From: Salipiger abyssi | GTDB lineage: Bacteria; Pseudomonadota; Alphaproteobacteria; Rhodobacterales; Rhodobacteraceae | Length of the DNA stretch: 64,000 nucleotides | Assembly: GCF_017311415.1 (NCBI RefSeq) | Contig: NZ_JAEKIS010000002.1 | Location: 124,001-188,000 of the forward strand | Reading direction: 5' to 3' | In this document: in pieces, positions 18,153 to 27,615 of the stretch | Numbering within the stretch: the stretch's first letter is position 1 | How the letters are laid out: the number at the start of each line of letters is the position of its first letter | Translations under genes and position numbers: made by a program | Notes under the pieces: model-generated | What the model saw: only the letters and a program-made list of their open reading frames with translations | Databases searched by the model: none | What the model was told of the DNA's origin: nothing

Positions 18153-19480
18153 CCGACGCGAGCATCGGAGGCGCGGCCGCACCGCGCAAGAAATCTTCGA
18201 TCCACGAGCTCGACGCCCGCACCCGGAAGCGCAACGCCTCCGAGGCGCGCTTCAAAGCCTTCGGGCTGGGCGCCATCCTGATCGGGCTGTTCTTTCTGGT
18301 GACGCTAGCGGTCTCGATCGTCCGCTCGGGCCTGCCGGCCTTCACCGAGACGGTGGTGGATGTGGAATTCACCCTGAGCCAGGCGCAGTTCGACGAGGCG
18401 GAATCGACGCTCTTCAAGACGGCGGCCTATTCCGATCTCTTCATCGCCGACCTGCGCGGCACGCTCGAAGAGCGCGGCATGCAGGTGGCCTTCGACGAGG
18501 CGGCCATCGAGCGGCTTCTCGGCAAGGTCGGCGGCACATTGCGCGAATTCTACCGCGCCAACCCCGAGCAGCTCGGCCAGCCGGTGGCATTCCAGCTTCC
18601 CGCATCGTCGCGCGTCGACGGCTATTTCAACGGTCGGGTGACCCGCGAGACACTGGAAGACACGCGCTTCCTCCAGGGCTCCGACCTCGATCTGGTCGAT
18701 GCGCTGCACGAGGCCGGCGTGATCCGCCAGGATTTCAACTGGACCTTCCTCACCGGCGCCGATTCCGGCGTGGACAACCCAGGCGGGGCAGGGATCGGCG
18801 CCTCGGTCGTCGGCTCGTTCTTCATGATGCTGGTGGTTCTGGTGCTGGCGCTGCCCATCGGTGTGGCCGCGTCGATCTATCTCGAAGAATTCGCGCCGCA
18901 GAACAAGTTCACCGATCTGATCGAGGTGAATATCTCCAACCTCGCGGCGGTGCCCTCCATCGTGTTCGGTATCCTCGGCCTCGCGGTGTTCATCCAGTTC
19001 ATGCACCTGCCGCAATCGGCGCCGCTGGTGGGCGGTCTGGTGCTGACGCTGATGACGCTGCCGACGATCATCATCTCGACCCGCGCCGCGCTCAAGGCGG
19101 TGCCGCCCTCGATCCGCGACGCCGCACTCGGCGTCGGCGCCTCCAAGATGCAGGCGGTGTTCCACCACGTCCTGCCGCTGGCCATGCCCGGCATCCTGAC
19201 CGGCACGATCATCGGTCTGGCGCAGGCGTTGGGCGAGACCGCGCCGCTGCTGCTGATCGGCATGGTGGGCTTTGTCGCCCGCGGCTATCCCGAGGGCTTC
19301 CTCGGGGGCTTTACCGAGCCCAACTCGGCGATGCCGGCACAGATCTACACCTGGGCGGCACGCGCCGATGCGAGCTTCTATGAAAAGGCCTGGGGCGGGA
19401 TCATCGTTCTGCTGGTGTTCCTGCTGCTGATGAACGTGATCGCAATCATCCTGCGCCGCAAGTTTGAACGGAGATGGTGA
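18149..19480 (+). CDS. pstA: phosphate ABC transporter permease PstA
   Basis: 443 aa permease partner of PstC. A cytosolic N-terminus ([29 protein letters not shown]) and a first helix precede a roughly 140-residue extracytoplasmic domain (the DUF3333-like extension of alphaproteobacterial PstA), then the core helices with the EAA loop [41 protein letters not shown]. Translationally coupled to pstC by ATGA; the ending overlaps the region upstream of pstB. Confidence 0.95.
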   Translation: MTDASIGGAAAPRKKSSIHELDARTRKRNASEARFKAFGLGAILIGLFFLVTLAVSIVRSGLPAFTETVVDVEFTLSQAQFDEAESTLFKTAAYSDLFIADLRGTLEERGMQVAFDEAAIERLLGKVGGTLREFYRANPEQLGQPVAFQLPASSRVDGYFNGRVTRETLEDTRFLQGSDLDLVDALHEAGVIRQDFNWTFLTGADSGVDNPGGAGIGASVVGSFFMMLVVLVLALPIGVAASIYLEEFAPQNKFTDLIEVNISNLAAVPSIVFGILGLAVFIQFMHLPQSAPLVGGLVLTLMTLPTIIISTRAALKAVPPSIRDAALGVGASKMQAVFHHVLPLAMPGILTGTIIGLAQALGETAPLLLIGMVGFVARGYPEGFLGGFTEPNSAMPAQIYTWAARADASFYEKAWGGIIVLLVFLLLMNVIAIILRRKFERRW

Positions 19481-19482
19481 CG

Positions 19483-20313
19483 ATGGATGCCAATTTCGCT
19501 AAGGAAAACGAACCCATGTATGACGCACCGCTAGGGAAAAACGACGTGGACGCGAAAGACACCAAGATCGCCGCCAAGGACGTTCAGGTCTATTACGGCG
19601 ACACCCACGCCATCAAGGACGTCTCGGTCGATCTGCTCGACAAGACGGTGACCGCCTTCATCGGCCCCTCGGGCTGCGGCAAGTCGACCTTCCTGCGCTG
19701 CCTCAACCGGATGAACGACACGATCGACATCTGCCGGGTCGAGGGGCTGATCGAGCTCGACGGCGAGGATATCTACGACAAGCGCGTCGACCCGGTGCAG
19801 CTGCGCGCCAAGGTGGGCATGGTGTTCCAGAAACCGAACCCGTTCCCCAAGTCGATCTACGACAATGTCGCCTACGGCCCCAAGATCCACGGGTTGGCCA
19901 AGAACAAGGCCGAGCTCGACGAGATCGTCGAGAAGGCGCTGCGCCGCGGCGCCATCTGGGACGAGGTCAAAGACCGGCTCGACGCGCCGGGCACCGGGCT
20001 CTCGGGCGGCCAGCAGCAGCGTCTTTGCATCGCCCGCGCCGTGGCCACCGAGCCTGAGGTGCTGCTGATGGACGAGCCCTGCTCGGCACTCGACCCCATC
20101 GCCACCGCTCAGGTCGAAGAGCTGATCGACGAGCTGCGCGCCAGCTATTCGGTGGTCATCGTGACCCACTCGATGCAGCAGGCCGCGCGCGTCAGCCAGA
20201 AGACCGCCTTCTTCCATCTCGGCAATCTCGTCGAATACGGCGAGACCAGCCAGATCTTCACCAACCCCGTGGACCCGCGCACAGAGTCCTACATCACCGG
20301 ACGGATCGGATAA
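19483..20313 (+). CDS. pstB: phosphate ABC transporter ATP-binding protein PstB
   Basis: 276 aa ATPase driving phosphate import. Walker [21 protein letters not shown], signature [14 protein letters not shown] and Walker [16 protein letters not shown] are intact, as is the H-loop [14 protein letters not shown] chose the ATG at 19483 because GGAG lies nine bases upstream; the ATG at 19474 is immediately next to that GGAG and overlaps the pstA stop. The first 30 residues are poorly conserved. Confidence 0.95.
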   Translation: MDANFAKENEPMYDAPLGKNDVDAKDTKIAAKDVQVYYGDTHAIKDVSVDLLDKTVTAFIGPSGCGKSTFLRCLNRMNDTIDICRVEGLIELDGEDIYDKRVDPVQLRAKVGMVFQKPNPFPKSIYDNVAYGPKIHGLAKNKAELDEIVEKALRRGAIWDEVKDRLDAPGTGLSGGQQQRLCIARAVATEPEVLLMDEPCSALDPIATAQVEELIDELRASYSVVIVTHSMQQAARVSQKTAFFHLGNLVEYGETSQIFTNPVDPRTESYITGRIG

Positions 20314-20318
20314 GTCTC

Positions 20319-21053
20319 ATGAGTGATCTGAAGCAGCATATCGCCTCCGCTTTCGACCGCGATCTGGAAGGCATCCAGGCGCAGATTCTCAAGATGGGCG
20401 GGCTGGTCGAGGTGGCCATCCACGACGCCGCCAAATCGCTGGAAACCCGCGACGAGGAGCTCGCTGGCCAGGTCGTCAAGGGCGACGAGGCCATCGACGC
20501 AATGGACGAGGCGCTGAACGAAGAGGCGGCGCGGGTGATCGCGCTGCGCGCGCCCACCGCCACCGACCTGCGCGTGGTGCTCTCGGTGATGCGGATGTCG
20601 GCCAACCTGGAGCGCATCGGCGATCTGTCAAAGAACCTCGCCAAGCGCACCACGGTGCTGGCGCAGATGACGCAGATCAACGGCTCGACCACGGCACTGC
20701 GCCGCATGGCCCGCGACGTCGAGCTGATGCTCAAGGATGCGCTGGATGCCTATATCAAGCGCGACGACGCGCTGGCGCTCGACGTGATCGACCGCGACCG
20801 CGATGTCGACCAGATGTACAACACGCTGTTCCGCGAGTTCCTGACCTTCATGCTGGAAGATCCGCGCAACATCACCTCGTGCATGCATCTGCATTTCATC
20901 GCCAAGAACATCGAGCGCATGGGCGACCATGTGACCTCGATCGCCGAGCAGGTGGTGTTCCTGACGACCGGCTCGACGCCGGATGAGGCACGCGTCAAGG
21001 AGGACCGGACGTCCTCCGACCCTTCGCTGAGCGCGGATATCGAACTGGAGTAA
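20319..21053 (+). CDS. phoU: phosphate signalling complex protein PhoU
   Basis: 244 aa, two three-helix-bundle repeats with the metal-binding ExxxD-type stretches RMSANLERIGDLSKNLAKR and FIAKNIERMGDHVTSIAEQVVF. Links the Pst transporter state to PhoR and represses the Pho regulon when phosphate is plentiful. 5 bp after pstB and 4 bp before phoB. Confidence 0.95.
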   Translation: MSDLKQHIASAFDRDLEGIQAQILKMGGLVEVAIHDAAKSLETRDEELAGQVVKGDEAIDAMDEALNEEAARVIALRAPTATDLRVVLSVMRMSANLERIGDLSKNLAKRTTVLAQMTQINGSTTALRRMARDVELMLKDALDAYIKRDDALALDVIDRDRDVDQMYNTLFREFLTFMLEDPRNITSCMHLHFIAKNIERMGDHVTSIAEQVVFLTTGSTPDEARVKEDRTSSDPSLSADIELE

Positions 21054-21057
21054 GCCC

Positions 21058-21747
21058 ATGCCGGCGGATCAGCCCACCGTTCTGGTCGTCGAGGACGAAG
21101 CCGCGCAGCGTGAAGTGCTGCGCTACAATCTGGAAGCCGAGGGCTTTCGCGTCGCCGCCGCTGGCAATGGCGAGGAAGCCCTCGTGATGATGGATGAGGA
21201 GGCGCCCGATGTCGTCGTCCTCGACTGGATGCTGCCCAATCTCTCGGGCATCGAGGTCTGCCGCCAGATCAAGACGCGGCCCGGCACCCGCGGCGTGCCG
21301 GTCATCATGCTCTCGGCCCGGTCCGAGGAAGTGGACCGGGTGCGCGGGCTGGAGACCGGCGCCGACGATTATGTCGTGAAACCCTATTCCCTGCGTGAGC
21401 TGATGGCGCGGGTCCGCGCGCAGCTGCGCCGGGCGCGTCCGGCGGCGGCGGGGCTGCGGTTGGAATACGAGGATATCATCCTCGATGCCGAGACCCACCG
21501 CGTGACCCGCGACGGGCAGGAGCTGAAGCTTGGCCCGACCGAGTTCCGGCTGCTCTCGACTTTTATGGAGAAACCGGGCCGGGTCTGGTCGCGCGAGCAG
21601 TTGCTCGACCGGGTCTGGGGCCGCGACATCTATGTCGACACCCGCACGGTCGATGTGCATATCGGGCGGCTGCGCAAGGCGCTCGGCGTGCATGGCGGCG
21701 GCGACCCGCTGCGCACCGTGCGCGGGGCAGGGTACGCGCTGGGGTGA
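21058..21747 (+). CDS. phoB: phosphate regulon response regulator PhoB
   Basis: 229 aa OmpR-type regulator. Receiver domain about 8-120 with Asp56 in VVVLDWMLPNLSG and Lys in VVKPYSLRELMARV; winged-helix domain about 135-227 with LGPTEFRLLSTFMEKPGRVWSREQLLDRVWG and DVHIGRLRKAL. Binds Pho boxes such as that ahead of pstS and so controls its own operon. Placement of phoB at the distal end and phoR at the proximal end, separated by pst genes, is a common alphaproteobacterial order. Confidence 0.96.
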   Translation: MPADQPTVLVVEDEAAQREVLRYNLEAEGFRVAAAGNGEEALVMMDEEAPDVVVLDWMLPNLSGIEVCRQIKTRPGTRGVPVIMLSARSEEVDRVRGLETGADDYVVKPYSLRELMARVRAQLRRARPAAAGLRLEYEDIILDAETHRVTRDGQELKLGPTEFRLLSTFMEKPGRVWSREQLLDRVWGRDIYVDTRTVDVHIGRLRKALGVHGGGDPLRTVRGAGYALG

Positions 21748-21844
21748 AATCCCGCACCGGAGCTCTGGCCCGGCAAACGCTCCGGGGGAGCGTTTGGGGA
21801 TTTCACGGGCGGAGCCCCGGGGGCGTCGGTTTCTTGCCCGGCGC

Positions 21845-21868
21845 GGTGGGCAAATTGCCCACCCTACG
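21845..21868. repeat. dispersed palindromic repeat, GTGGGCA/TGCCCAC type (copy 1)
   Basis: GGTGGGCA-(AAT)-TGCCCACC followed by CTACG. The same core and the same CTACG flank recur at 30212-30236, so it is a dispersed intergenic element rather than a local terminator. Confidence 0.7.
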
Positions 21869-21870
21869 AC

Positions 21871-21938
21871 CCGCCCCGGACTTGCTCCGGGGCCTCGGCG
21901 GGGATGACCAGGAGGCCCCGGCTCAAGTCCGGAGCGGG
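21871..21938. repeat. pair of inverted copies of the GAGGCCCCGG repeat
   Basis: Two diverged copies in opposite orientation (21871-21896 and 21911-21938) of a roughly 28-bp element whose core is CCCCGGA-(CTTG/TCAA)-TCCGGGG. Better-preserved copies are at 33015-33041, 43284-43311 and 43361-43388. It lies downstream of phoB. Confidence 0.75.
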
Positions 21939-21939
21939 G

Positions 21940-22416
21940 TCATTTCCCGGATTTTTTCTTCTTTTTCCCGCCCTTGGACGTCTTGCCCTTCACGGATTTT
22001 TTCTCCGCCTTTGCCGCTTTCTTCGCAGCCTTGGCGGAGGTCTTCTTGTCCTTGCCCTTCTTCTTCGGCTTGTCGCTCTTGGCCTTTTTCTTTTTGGCCG
22101 TCTTGCCCTTGGACTTGGCTTTTTTCCTTTGGGGCGCCGCTGCCTCCGGCGCCGCGGGCTCGGGCGCATCCGCCAGCGTCTGCGCGACCGTCTCCTCCGC
22201 TGGCTGCGCCTCGGTCTCCGACGCCTCTTCCATCCCGCGCAGGATTTCCGCCGCCGCCGAGATCAGCATGCGCGCGCGCAACAGCTGCACGCGGGGCAGG
22301 GAGGTCAGGCTCTCCGGTGCCGCATTCGCCAAATCTGCGGGGCTTTCGATGCCCATCTCGCGCATCTTCATCGCCAGAACGGGGCCAACGCCCCGGATGG
22401 AGGTCAGGTCGGTCAA
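21940..22416 (-). CDS. helix-hairpin-helix protein with lysine-rich histone-like tail
   Basis: 158 aa if started at a TTG (22416), chosen because AGGGAGA lies just upstream and the fold begins immediately: TDLTSIRGVGPVLAMKMREMGIESPADLANAAPESLTSL is a classic helix-hairpin-helix (GVGP) DNA-contact motif. Residues about 62-95 are acidic/alanine-proline rich. Residues about 96-158 are roughly half lysine (repeated KKK, KAAKKAAKAEKK), like histone H1/HU-tail proteins. Probably a nucleic-acid-binding, chromosome-associated protein; the exact role is unknown. It is divergent from rpsB. A much longer reading frame continuing upstream crosses rpsB on the other strand and is not real. Confidence 0.7.
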   Translation of the reverse strand: MTDLTSIRGVGPVLAMKMREMGIESPADLANAAPESLTSLPRVQLLRARMLISAAAEILRGMEEASETEAQPAEETVAQTLADAPEPAAPEAAAPQRKKAKSKGKTAKKKKAKSDKPKKKGKDKKTSAKAAKKAAKAEKKSVKGKTSKGGKKKKKSGK

Positions 22417-22498
22417 TACGCTCTCCCTACTTGTGTTATGCGTGGCGCGCAGAATGCGGTGAAACGCGCGGCCCTGTCCAGCAAAACCGCAGCAGGGG

Positions 22499-22526
22499 TT
22501 GCGCCCGGCCCGCTTTGCCCTTATAG
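22499..22526 (+). promoter_or_regulatory. predicted promoter of rpsB-tsf
   Basis: TTGCGC, 16-bp spacer, TTATAG, about 125 bp before the rpsB ATG. The GC-rich, hairpin-prone leader (CCCCGCAGGCGGGG) would suit autogenous control by S2, known for rpsB in other bacteria, but no leader class is recognised. Confidence 0.45.
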
Positions 22527-22650
22527 GCGCGCCACACGAACCCCGCAGGCGGGGTCGGGCCGTTGGGGGAGACATCCCCTTCGTGTCCACCGGTTGCCCC
22601 ATCAGGGTCAAGCCCCCGCCGAGGATATGAAACCGGAAAGGATATAGGAC

Positions 22651-23418
22651 ATGGCTCTTCCCGAGTTCACCATGCGCCAGCTGCTCGAGGCAGGCGTGCA
22701 CTTCGGCCACCAGACGCAGCGCTGGAACCCCCGTATGGGCGAGTTCATCTACGGCGCGCGCAACGGCATCCACATCATGGATCTGACGCAAACCGTCCCG
22801 ATGCTGGACGCGGCGCTGAACGCGATCCGCGAGACCGTCGCAAAGGGTGGCCGCGTGCTCTTTGTCGGCACCAAGCGCCAGGCCGCGCAGCCGATCGCCG
22901 AAGCCGCCGAGAAATGCGCGCAGTATTACATGAACCACCGCTGGCTGGGCGGCACGCTGACCAACTGGCAGACCGTTTCCCAGTCGATCAACCGTCTGAA
23001 ATCCATCGACGAGCAGATGGAAGCCGGCGCCGAGGGCCTCACCAAGAAAGAGCGCCTGCACATGGAACGCGACCAGGCGAAGCTTCAGGCGTCGCTGGGC
23101 GGCATCCGTGACATGGGCGGCGTGCCGGATCTTCTTTTCGTCATCGACGTCAAGAAAGAGCAGCTCGCCATCGCCGAAGCCAAGAAGCTGGGCATCCCGG
23201 TCGTGGCCGTGGTCGACACCAATTGCTCGCCCGACGGCATCGATTACATCATCCCCGGCAACGACGATGCCGCCCGCGCCATCGCGCTCTACTGCGATCT
23301 GGTGAGCCGCGCCGCTCTGGACGGCATGACCGGTCAGATGGAAGCCGCCGGCGTCGACCTTGGCGCGCTGGAAGAGGCCCCCGCCGAGGAACTGCTGGCG
23401 GGCGCCAAAGACGCCTGA
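22651..23418 (+). CDS. rpsB: 30S ribosomal protein S2
   Basis: 255 aa. [48 protein letters not shown] and [13 protein letters not shown] are S2 hallmarks, as are [45 protein letters not shown]. Structural protein of the small subunit, needed to recruit S1. GGAAAGGAT precedes the ATG. Followed after about 100 bp by tsf, the universal rpsB-tsf pairing. Confidence 0.98.
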   Translation: MALPEFTMRQLLEAGVHFGHQTQRWNPRMGEFIYGARNGIHIMDLTQTVPMLDAALNAIRETVAKGGRVLFVGTKRQAAQPIAEAAEKCAQYYMNHRWLGGTLTNWQTVSQSINRLKSIDEQMEAGAEGLTKKERLHMERDQAKLQASLGGIRDMGGVPDLLFVIDVKKEQLAIAEAKKLGIPVVAVVDTNCSPDGIDYIIPGNDDAARAIALYCDLVSRAALDGMTGQMEAAGVDLGALEEAPAEELLAGAKDA

Positions 23419-23516
23419 GGCGCGCTGTCGCGAAAGCGCGTCACGCAGACATGACATGAGCGGTCTGGCCCGGGGCAGGGCCGGCCGCAAACACCATTCG
23501 AGAGGAGAGCCGAGAG

Positions 23517-24392
23517 ATGGCGATCACTGCTGCACAGGTGAAAGAACTGCGCGAGATGACCGGCGCGGGCATGATGGATGCCAAGAAGGCGCTGACCGAG
23601 ACCGACGGCGACATGGAAGCCGCCATCGACTGGCTGCGCACCAAGGGCCTGGCCAAGGCCGCCAAAAAATCCGGCCGTACCGCCGCCGAGGGCCTGGTGG
23701 CCGTCGAGGTGAACGGCGGCACCGGTGTCGCCGTCGAGGTGAACGCCGAGACCGACTTCGTCGCCAAGAACGCCGAGTTCCAGGACATGGTTGCCGGCAT
23801 CGCCAAGACCGCGACCGGTGTCGACAGCGTCGAGGCGCTGGCAGAGGCCGACATGGACGGCAAGAAAGTCTCCGAAGTCCTGACCGACAAGATCGCCAAG
23901 ATCGGCGAGAACATGACCCTGCGCCGCATGGCGAAGGTCGAAGGCGACGTCGTGGCAAGCTATGTCCACAACGCTGCCGCGCCGGGCATGGGCCAGATCG
24001 GCGTTCTGGTCGCGCTGAAAGGCGGCGACGAGGCGTTCGGCAAGCAGGTCGCGATGCACATCGCCGCCGCAAACCCGGCCTCGCTGTCCGAAGCCGATCT
24101 CGACCCGGCCGTGGTCGAGAAAGAGCGTCAGGTGCAGATCGACATCGCCAAGGAATCCGGCAAGCCGGACGCCGTCATCGAAAAGATGATCGTCGGTCGC
24201 ATGAAGAAATTTCTCGCCGAGGTGACGCTGCTGGGTCAGCAATTCGTCATCAACCCCGACCTGACCGTCGAGAAGGCCGCGGAAGAGGCCGGCGCGACCA
24301 TCGTGGGCTTTGTCCGCATGCAGGTCGGCGAAGGCATCGAGAAGAAGGAAGAGGATTTCGCCGCCGAAGTGGCCAAGGCCGCTCAGGGCTGA
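23517..24392 (+). CDS. tsf: translation elongation factor Ts
   Basis: 291 aa nucleotide-exchange factor for EF-Tu. N-terminal UBA-like module with the signature [16 protein letters not shown]; two dimerisation-type subdomains follow ([32 protein letters not shown]). A GAGAGGAGAG site precedes the ATG; intrinsic terminator downstream. Confidence 0.98.
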   Translation: MAITAAQVKELREMTGAGMMDAKKALTETDGDMEAAIDWLRTKGLAKAAKKSGRTAAEGLVAVEVNGGTGVAVEVNAETDFVAKNAEFQDMVAGIAKTATGVDSVEALAEADMDGKKVSEVLTDKIAKIGENMTLRRMAKVEGDVVASYVHNAAAPGMGQIGVLVALKGGDEAFGKQVAMHIAAANPASLSEADLDPAVVEKERQVQIDIAKESGKPDAVIEKMIVGRMKKFLAEVTLLGQQFVINPDLTVEKAAEEAGATIVGFVRMQVGEGIEKKEEDFAAEVAKAAQG

Positions 24393-24861
24393 TCCTTTTT
24401 CAAAGGTTCGAACGCGACGGAGCCGCCCCGAAGGGCGGCTCCGTTTCCTTTCCTGGCCCCGAACCGATGTTGGGGATGAGGCTGGGATCCAGGGCAGGGG
24501 CACCGAACCGGACCGCGCGAAAATTGCACGGGCCCGGCCCGGTTCCGGTTTGCACCGGGAGGTTCCCAGAGCCCCCGAAATCGCGGAGGATGAGCCCCTC
24601 GTGTTCCAATGGCCAAAGCCACCACTCACGGAACGTCAACACACTGACAATTTACGCATGGTCATGAAAGTGGGGTATACCAGACCCGCTATTTTTTCAT
24701 GATCAACCGCGCTCGCGAGGGCACAGTTTTGCGGTTTTGAAATCCGCACAGAAGTATTTTGGAAATTCAGGCGCGAAATGGCGGAATAAAACGTCATCCT
24801 TGCGGGGTCGCAGACGACTCGACCGTCCGGTTCAGATTGCCGTGCGGAACCGCTGGCCGGG
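24393..24861. other. gene-free convergent region between tsf and the LuxR gene
   Basis: About 470 bp. Besides the tsf terminator I see only a short near-palindrome (GCGGTTT..AATCCGC near 24730). Open frames present are short, lack ribosome sites and do not resemble proteins; no autoinducer synthase gene is here. Confidence 0.55.
24418..24450 (+). terminator. intrinsic terminator of rpsB-tsf
   Basis: Eleven-bp perfect stem CGGAGCCGCCC / GGGCGGCTCCG with CGAA tetraloop, followed by TTTCCTTT. Confidence 0.88.
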
Positions 24862-25629
24862 TCAGATGTCGATGACGAACATCTGGTTCTGGAACGCCGC
24901 CTTGGCCACCGCCTGCGCGGTGGTCTCGACGTTCAGCGCCTCGCGCGCCAGCCGCAGGTGTTTTTCGATGGTGGCCTGGGTCAGCCCCATAATTGCGGCG
25001 ATATCCTGCATGGTCTTGCCGTCGCCGACCCATTCCAGCGCCTCGCGCTGGCGCTTGGTCAGCGTCTGGTTCGGCGGCACATAGGGCAGGGTGAGGATCT
25101 TGAGGTGCAGGAGGTTGTTCATCAGCACGATATCGCCGCCATGCTCTTCCCACATCACATCGACCGCCTCCTGGCTCATACCGGGCTTTGCGGTCAGCGC
25201 GATGGCACCCTTGGCGCGGCTCGACACCGAGCGAAAGCTGATAGAATAGCCCGCGCAGACGCCCTTGCCGAGATTGAACTCGATAACCCGGCGCTCTGCC
25301 TCGGTGAGGTTGCCCTGCGCCATCATCTCGCCCAGCACGCGCCAGGAGCAGGCGCCTTCATGCTCCAGCGCCCAGCGGACCATGGGCGCGTGGTGATAGA
25401 GACCTTCACCGACGAACACGTCGGTATAGTCGGCGCTGTGATTGGTCAGGAGCACGAAATCGTTGGGATCGCCCAGCGAATTCGGCGTGCGGTAACGGGT
25501 AAAGCCATAGAGCAGCCGGTCGAACCCGTAGCCCGTCATGCGCTCCGCATGCATCGCCCAGAGATCCTCGACGATCGCGGCATTGGTCATCTCTGTGAGA
25601 TAGGCGCGGATATCCTGCGACAGCGTCAC
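24862..25629 (-). CDS. LuxR-type regulator with autoinducer-binding-like domain
   Basis: 255 aa. N-terminal alpha/beta domain (about 20-170) of the acyl-homoserine-lactone-binding type, then a LuxR HTH (about 188-245: [43 protein letters not shown]). The ligand-pocket stretch reads [21 protein letters not shown], so the canonical Asp-Pro of AHL binders is replaced by Ala-Pro; the ligand may differ or be absent. No luxI is adjacent (a LuxR solo within this window). The ATG overlaps the aroQ stop by ATGA (25626-25629), so it is probably translated from the aroQ mRNA, an odd pairing of a regulator with a metabolic gene. Confidence 0.85.
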   Translation of the reverse strand: MTLSQDIRAYLTEMTNAAIVEDLWAMHAERMTGYGFDRLLYGFTRYRTPNSLGDPNDFVLLTNHSADYTDVFVGEGLYHHAPMVRWALEHEGACSWRVLGEMMAQGNLTEAERRVIEFNLGKGVCAGYSISFRSVSSRAKGAIALTAKPGMSQEAVDVMWEEHGGDIVLMNNLLHLKILTLPYVPPNQTLTKRQREALEWVGDGKTMQDIAAIMGLTQATIEKHLRLAREALNVETTAQAVAKAAFQNQMFVIDI

Positions 25630-26069
25630 GACCGCCCCTCCAGATGGCTCTGGAGCGCATCCATGGCCAGCGTGTAGCCGCGCGCGCCGAAACCGCAGAT
25701 CACACCCACCGCGACCCGGGCGATATAGCTCACATGACGGAACTCCTCGCGGGCATGCACATTCGACAGGTGCAGCTCGATGGCGGGGATCTCGGCGGAG
25801 CTGATCGCATCCATCAACGCGACAGACGTATGGGTATAGGCGCCTGCGTTGAGGACAAGCCCGTCGAGCCGCCCGCGTGCACCATGGATGGCGTCGATCA
25901 GCGCGCCTTCATGGTTGCTCTGTTCGAACTCGACGCTGACACCGATGCGCTCGCCATGGGCGCGGCACATGGCCTCGATATCGGCGAGCGTGGTGCGGCC
26001 GTAGACCTCGGGCTGACGCGTTCCCAGCAGGTTGAGGTTCGGACCGTTCAGGATCAGGAACCCGGGCAT
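25626..26069 (-). CDS. aroQ: type II 3-dehydroquinate dehydratase
   Basis: 147 aa, standard length. Catalyses the third step of the shikimate pathway. [19 protein letters not shown] (catalytic Tyr), [49 protein letters not shown] (catalytic His) and [14 protein letters not shown] are intact. 72 bp downstream of the dedA-like gene and overlapping the luxR-type gene; likely part of one minus-strand unit. Confidence 0.96.
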   Translation of the reverse strand: MPGFLILNGPNLNLLGTRQPEVYGRTTLADIEAMCRAHGERIGVSVEFEQSNHEGALIDAIHGARGRLDGLVLNAGAYTHTSVALMDAISSAEIPAIELHLSNVHAREEFRHVSYIARVAVGVICGFGARGYTLAMDALQSHLEGRS

Positions 26070-26141
26070 GTGAAATCCTCCGAAACAATGGCATCACTTA
26101 CCGCCGGAACGCGCCGTTTGTCCAGAAACGAACGCGGGTTT

Positions 26142-26711
26142 TCACCGCTGGCGCCGCCGCAGCATCCGCCAGGAGAGCCACGCAACCGCCAGACAGGCGA
26201 AGAGCCAGGTGAGCGTGCCCGCCATGTCGGAGATCTGCGGAACGAAGGGGGCAAAGCCCGCGCCGAGCGTCATATAGGACGACACCCAGACGATTTCGCC
26301 GGCGAAGTCCCAGAGTAGAAAGCGCCGCCAGCGCATCCCGGCGGCGCCGGCGATGAGGTTCATCGGCGGGCCCAGCGGCGCAAACAGCCAGCGGCTGAGA
26401 AACACCGCCACGGCGCCGCGCCGGTGCAGCAGTGTCTGCGCCTGCACCAGCGCCGCGCTGCGTCGGTCGAGCACACTGCCACGGGCGCCGCGCCCGAGCG
26501 CGTAGCCGAGGTTGTCGCTCAGAAACGCCGCGCTGAGCGCCGTTGCAGCGGTGGGCAGCAACGGCAGATCTCCGGCGGCCACAAGCGTGCCCGCGACCAG
26601 CAGCATCAGCGAGGCCGGCATCATCGGCACGCCGAGCGCGCCGAGCCCGATCACCAGCGCCAGCACCGGAAGGCCCAGCGACGGCAAGGCAGCGAGCAGC
26701 GTCTCGCTCAT
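26142..26711 (-). CDS. DedA/VTT family membrane protein
   Basis: 189 aa with several hydrophobic helices. Family landmarks are the re-entrant-loop-like SDNLGYALGRGARGS, RRGAVAVFLSRWLFAPLGPPMNLIAGAAGM (the conserved F/GR..P..R region) and an ending basic tail RMLRRRQR. DedA proteins act as lipid carriers/scramblases or in membrane homeostasis. It overlaps the upstream small membrane protein gene by ATGA (26708-26711). Confidence 0.82.
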   Translation of the reverse strand: MSETLLAALPSLGLPVLALVIGLGALGVPMMPASLMLLVAGTLVAAGDLPLLPTAATALSAAFLSDNLGYALGRGARGSVLDRRSAALVQAQTLLHRRGAVAVFLSRWLFAPLGPPMNLIAGAAGMRWRRFLLWDFAGEIVWVSSYMTLGAGFAPFVPQISDMAGTLTWLFACLAVAWLSWRMLRRRQR

Positions 26712-27034
26712 TGGGCGCGCTCCAGAGCGGCGTCGATCGCGGCGAGGAAGCTATCCAGGCTCTGGCCGCGCATCTCGGCGATCTCCGCGAGGCTGCGATG
26801 TCCGGCACCGGAACCGGGCGCGATGCCCAGCAACGGCCCGAGGCTGCGCGGCGCCATCCGGTGCGAGCGTTCCACATAGCCCAGCGTCATCCAGCCTTCG
26901 GGCGCTTGCTCGTGATGCTGCGGATCGGCCCAGTAGAGCGCGCGCCGCACAGCCTTCATCATAAAGAAGCCGGCGCCGAGCAGCGCTAGCACGAGAACAG
27001 TCAGAAGCAGCTTGCGTGAGATGTGGCGGGGCAT
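26708..27034 (-). CDS. hypothetical single-pass membrane protein
   Basis: 108 aa: basic N-terminus, one hydrophobic helix (residues about 8-28, LLLTVLVLALLGAGFFMMKAVRR), then a soluble domain with RRALYWADPQHHEQAPEGWMTLGYVERSHRMAPRSLGPLLGI and a helical end. No family assigned by me with certainty; small proteins of this type accompany dedA genes in related genomes, which the ATGA coupling supports. Confidence 0.65.
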   Translation of the reverse strand: MPRHISRKLLLTVLVLALLGAGFFMMKAVRRALYWADPQHHEQAPEGWMTLGYVERSHRMAPRSLGPLLGIAPGSGAGHRSLAEIAEMRGQSLDSFLAAIDAALERAQ

Positions 27035-27615
27035 GGTCTAAGGTTGCCTGTAGAATTTCGGCTGGTCAAAGGCTTGGTGGAGGGTTTGCGGCGGGTCTAC
27101 CATGCTATTTATTTACATAATACTGATTATAAGACATATCTGCGCCGGTTGGCATATTCTCAATTGGGTTGCGATCCAGCCCTCTTGCGGCGAGCCAGCA
27201 GACCGGAGCATGGCAGACACACGAGATATACCGCTTGTCGTTGTGATCTGGGCACGAATCCGCATCGTACCCGCTGCGACATTGAGGCGTAGCCCTGTCC
27301 CTGCACAAATGCTGATGTCGCGCATCGTTTGTGGAGCGCGGATGAGCCGTGAACGAATCTGAGGCGGATAACCCCATAATGACAGCGGCTTGTGAGACAT
27401 AGCTCGCTCATCGCATTTGCGGCGGCGATAGCTCTCGACCCACTCTCGTCTCTTGCCTTACGATTCCCCCGAGAGCTTTTGAAATCACGAGAAAATATGT
27501 CTGGATCATCGCCCGACAGGCGTCAATGCGCGGCATTCCAGACGATTGTCTGCCGGGCGCAACGGAATGCGCGCCGGGCCTTGCCCGTTCCGCGCCGCTC
27601 GGTCAAAAATCCGGC
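27035..27615. other. 580-bp gene-free, AT-richer segment
   Basis: Base composition is visibly lower in GC than the flanks, especially 27090-27150 and 27410-27510. Three overlapping minus-strand open frames of 80-95 codons (27105-27411) exist but have no ribosome site, no recognisable motif and different frames competing. It may be a decayed gene or insertion. It also contains the psuK promoter. Confidence 0.5.

Noticed and set aside
22417-23490. Upstream part of the 516-codon minus-strand frame
   Set aside because: It lies opposite rpsB and its translation has no protein character; the real gene starts at the TTG at 22416.
27105-27411. Three overlapping minus-strand frames
   Set aside because: None has a ribosome site or a motif; mutually exclusive frames suggest chance or a decayed gene.
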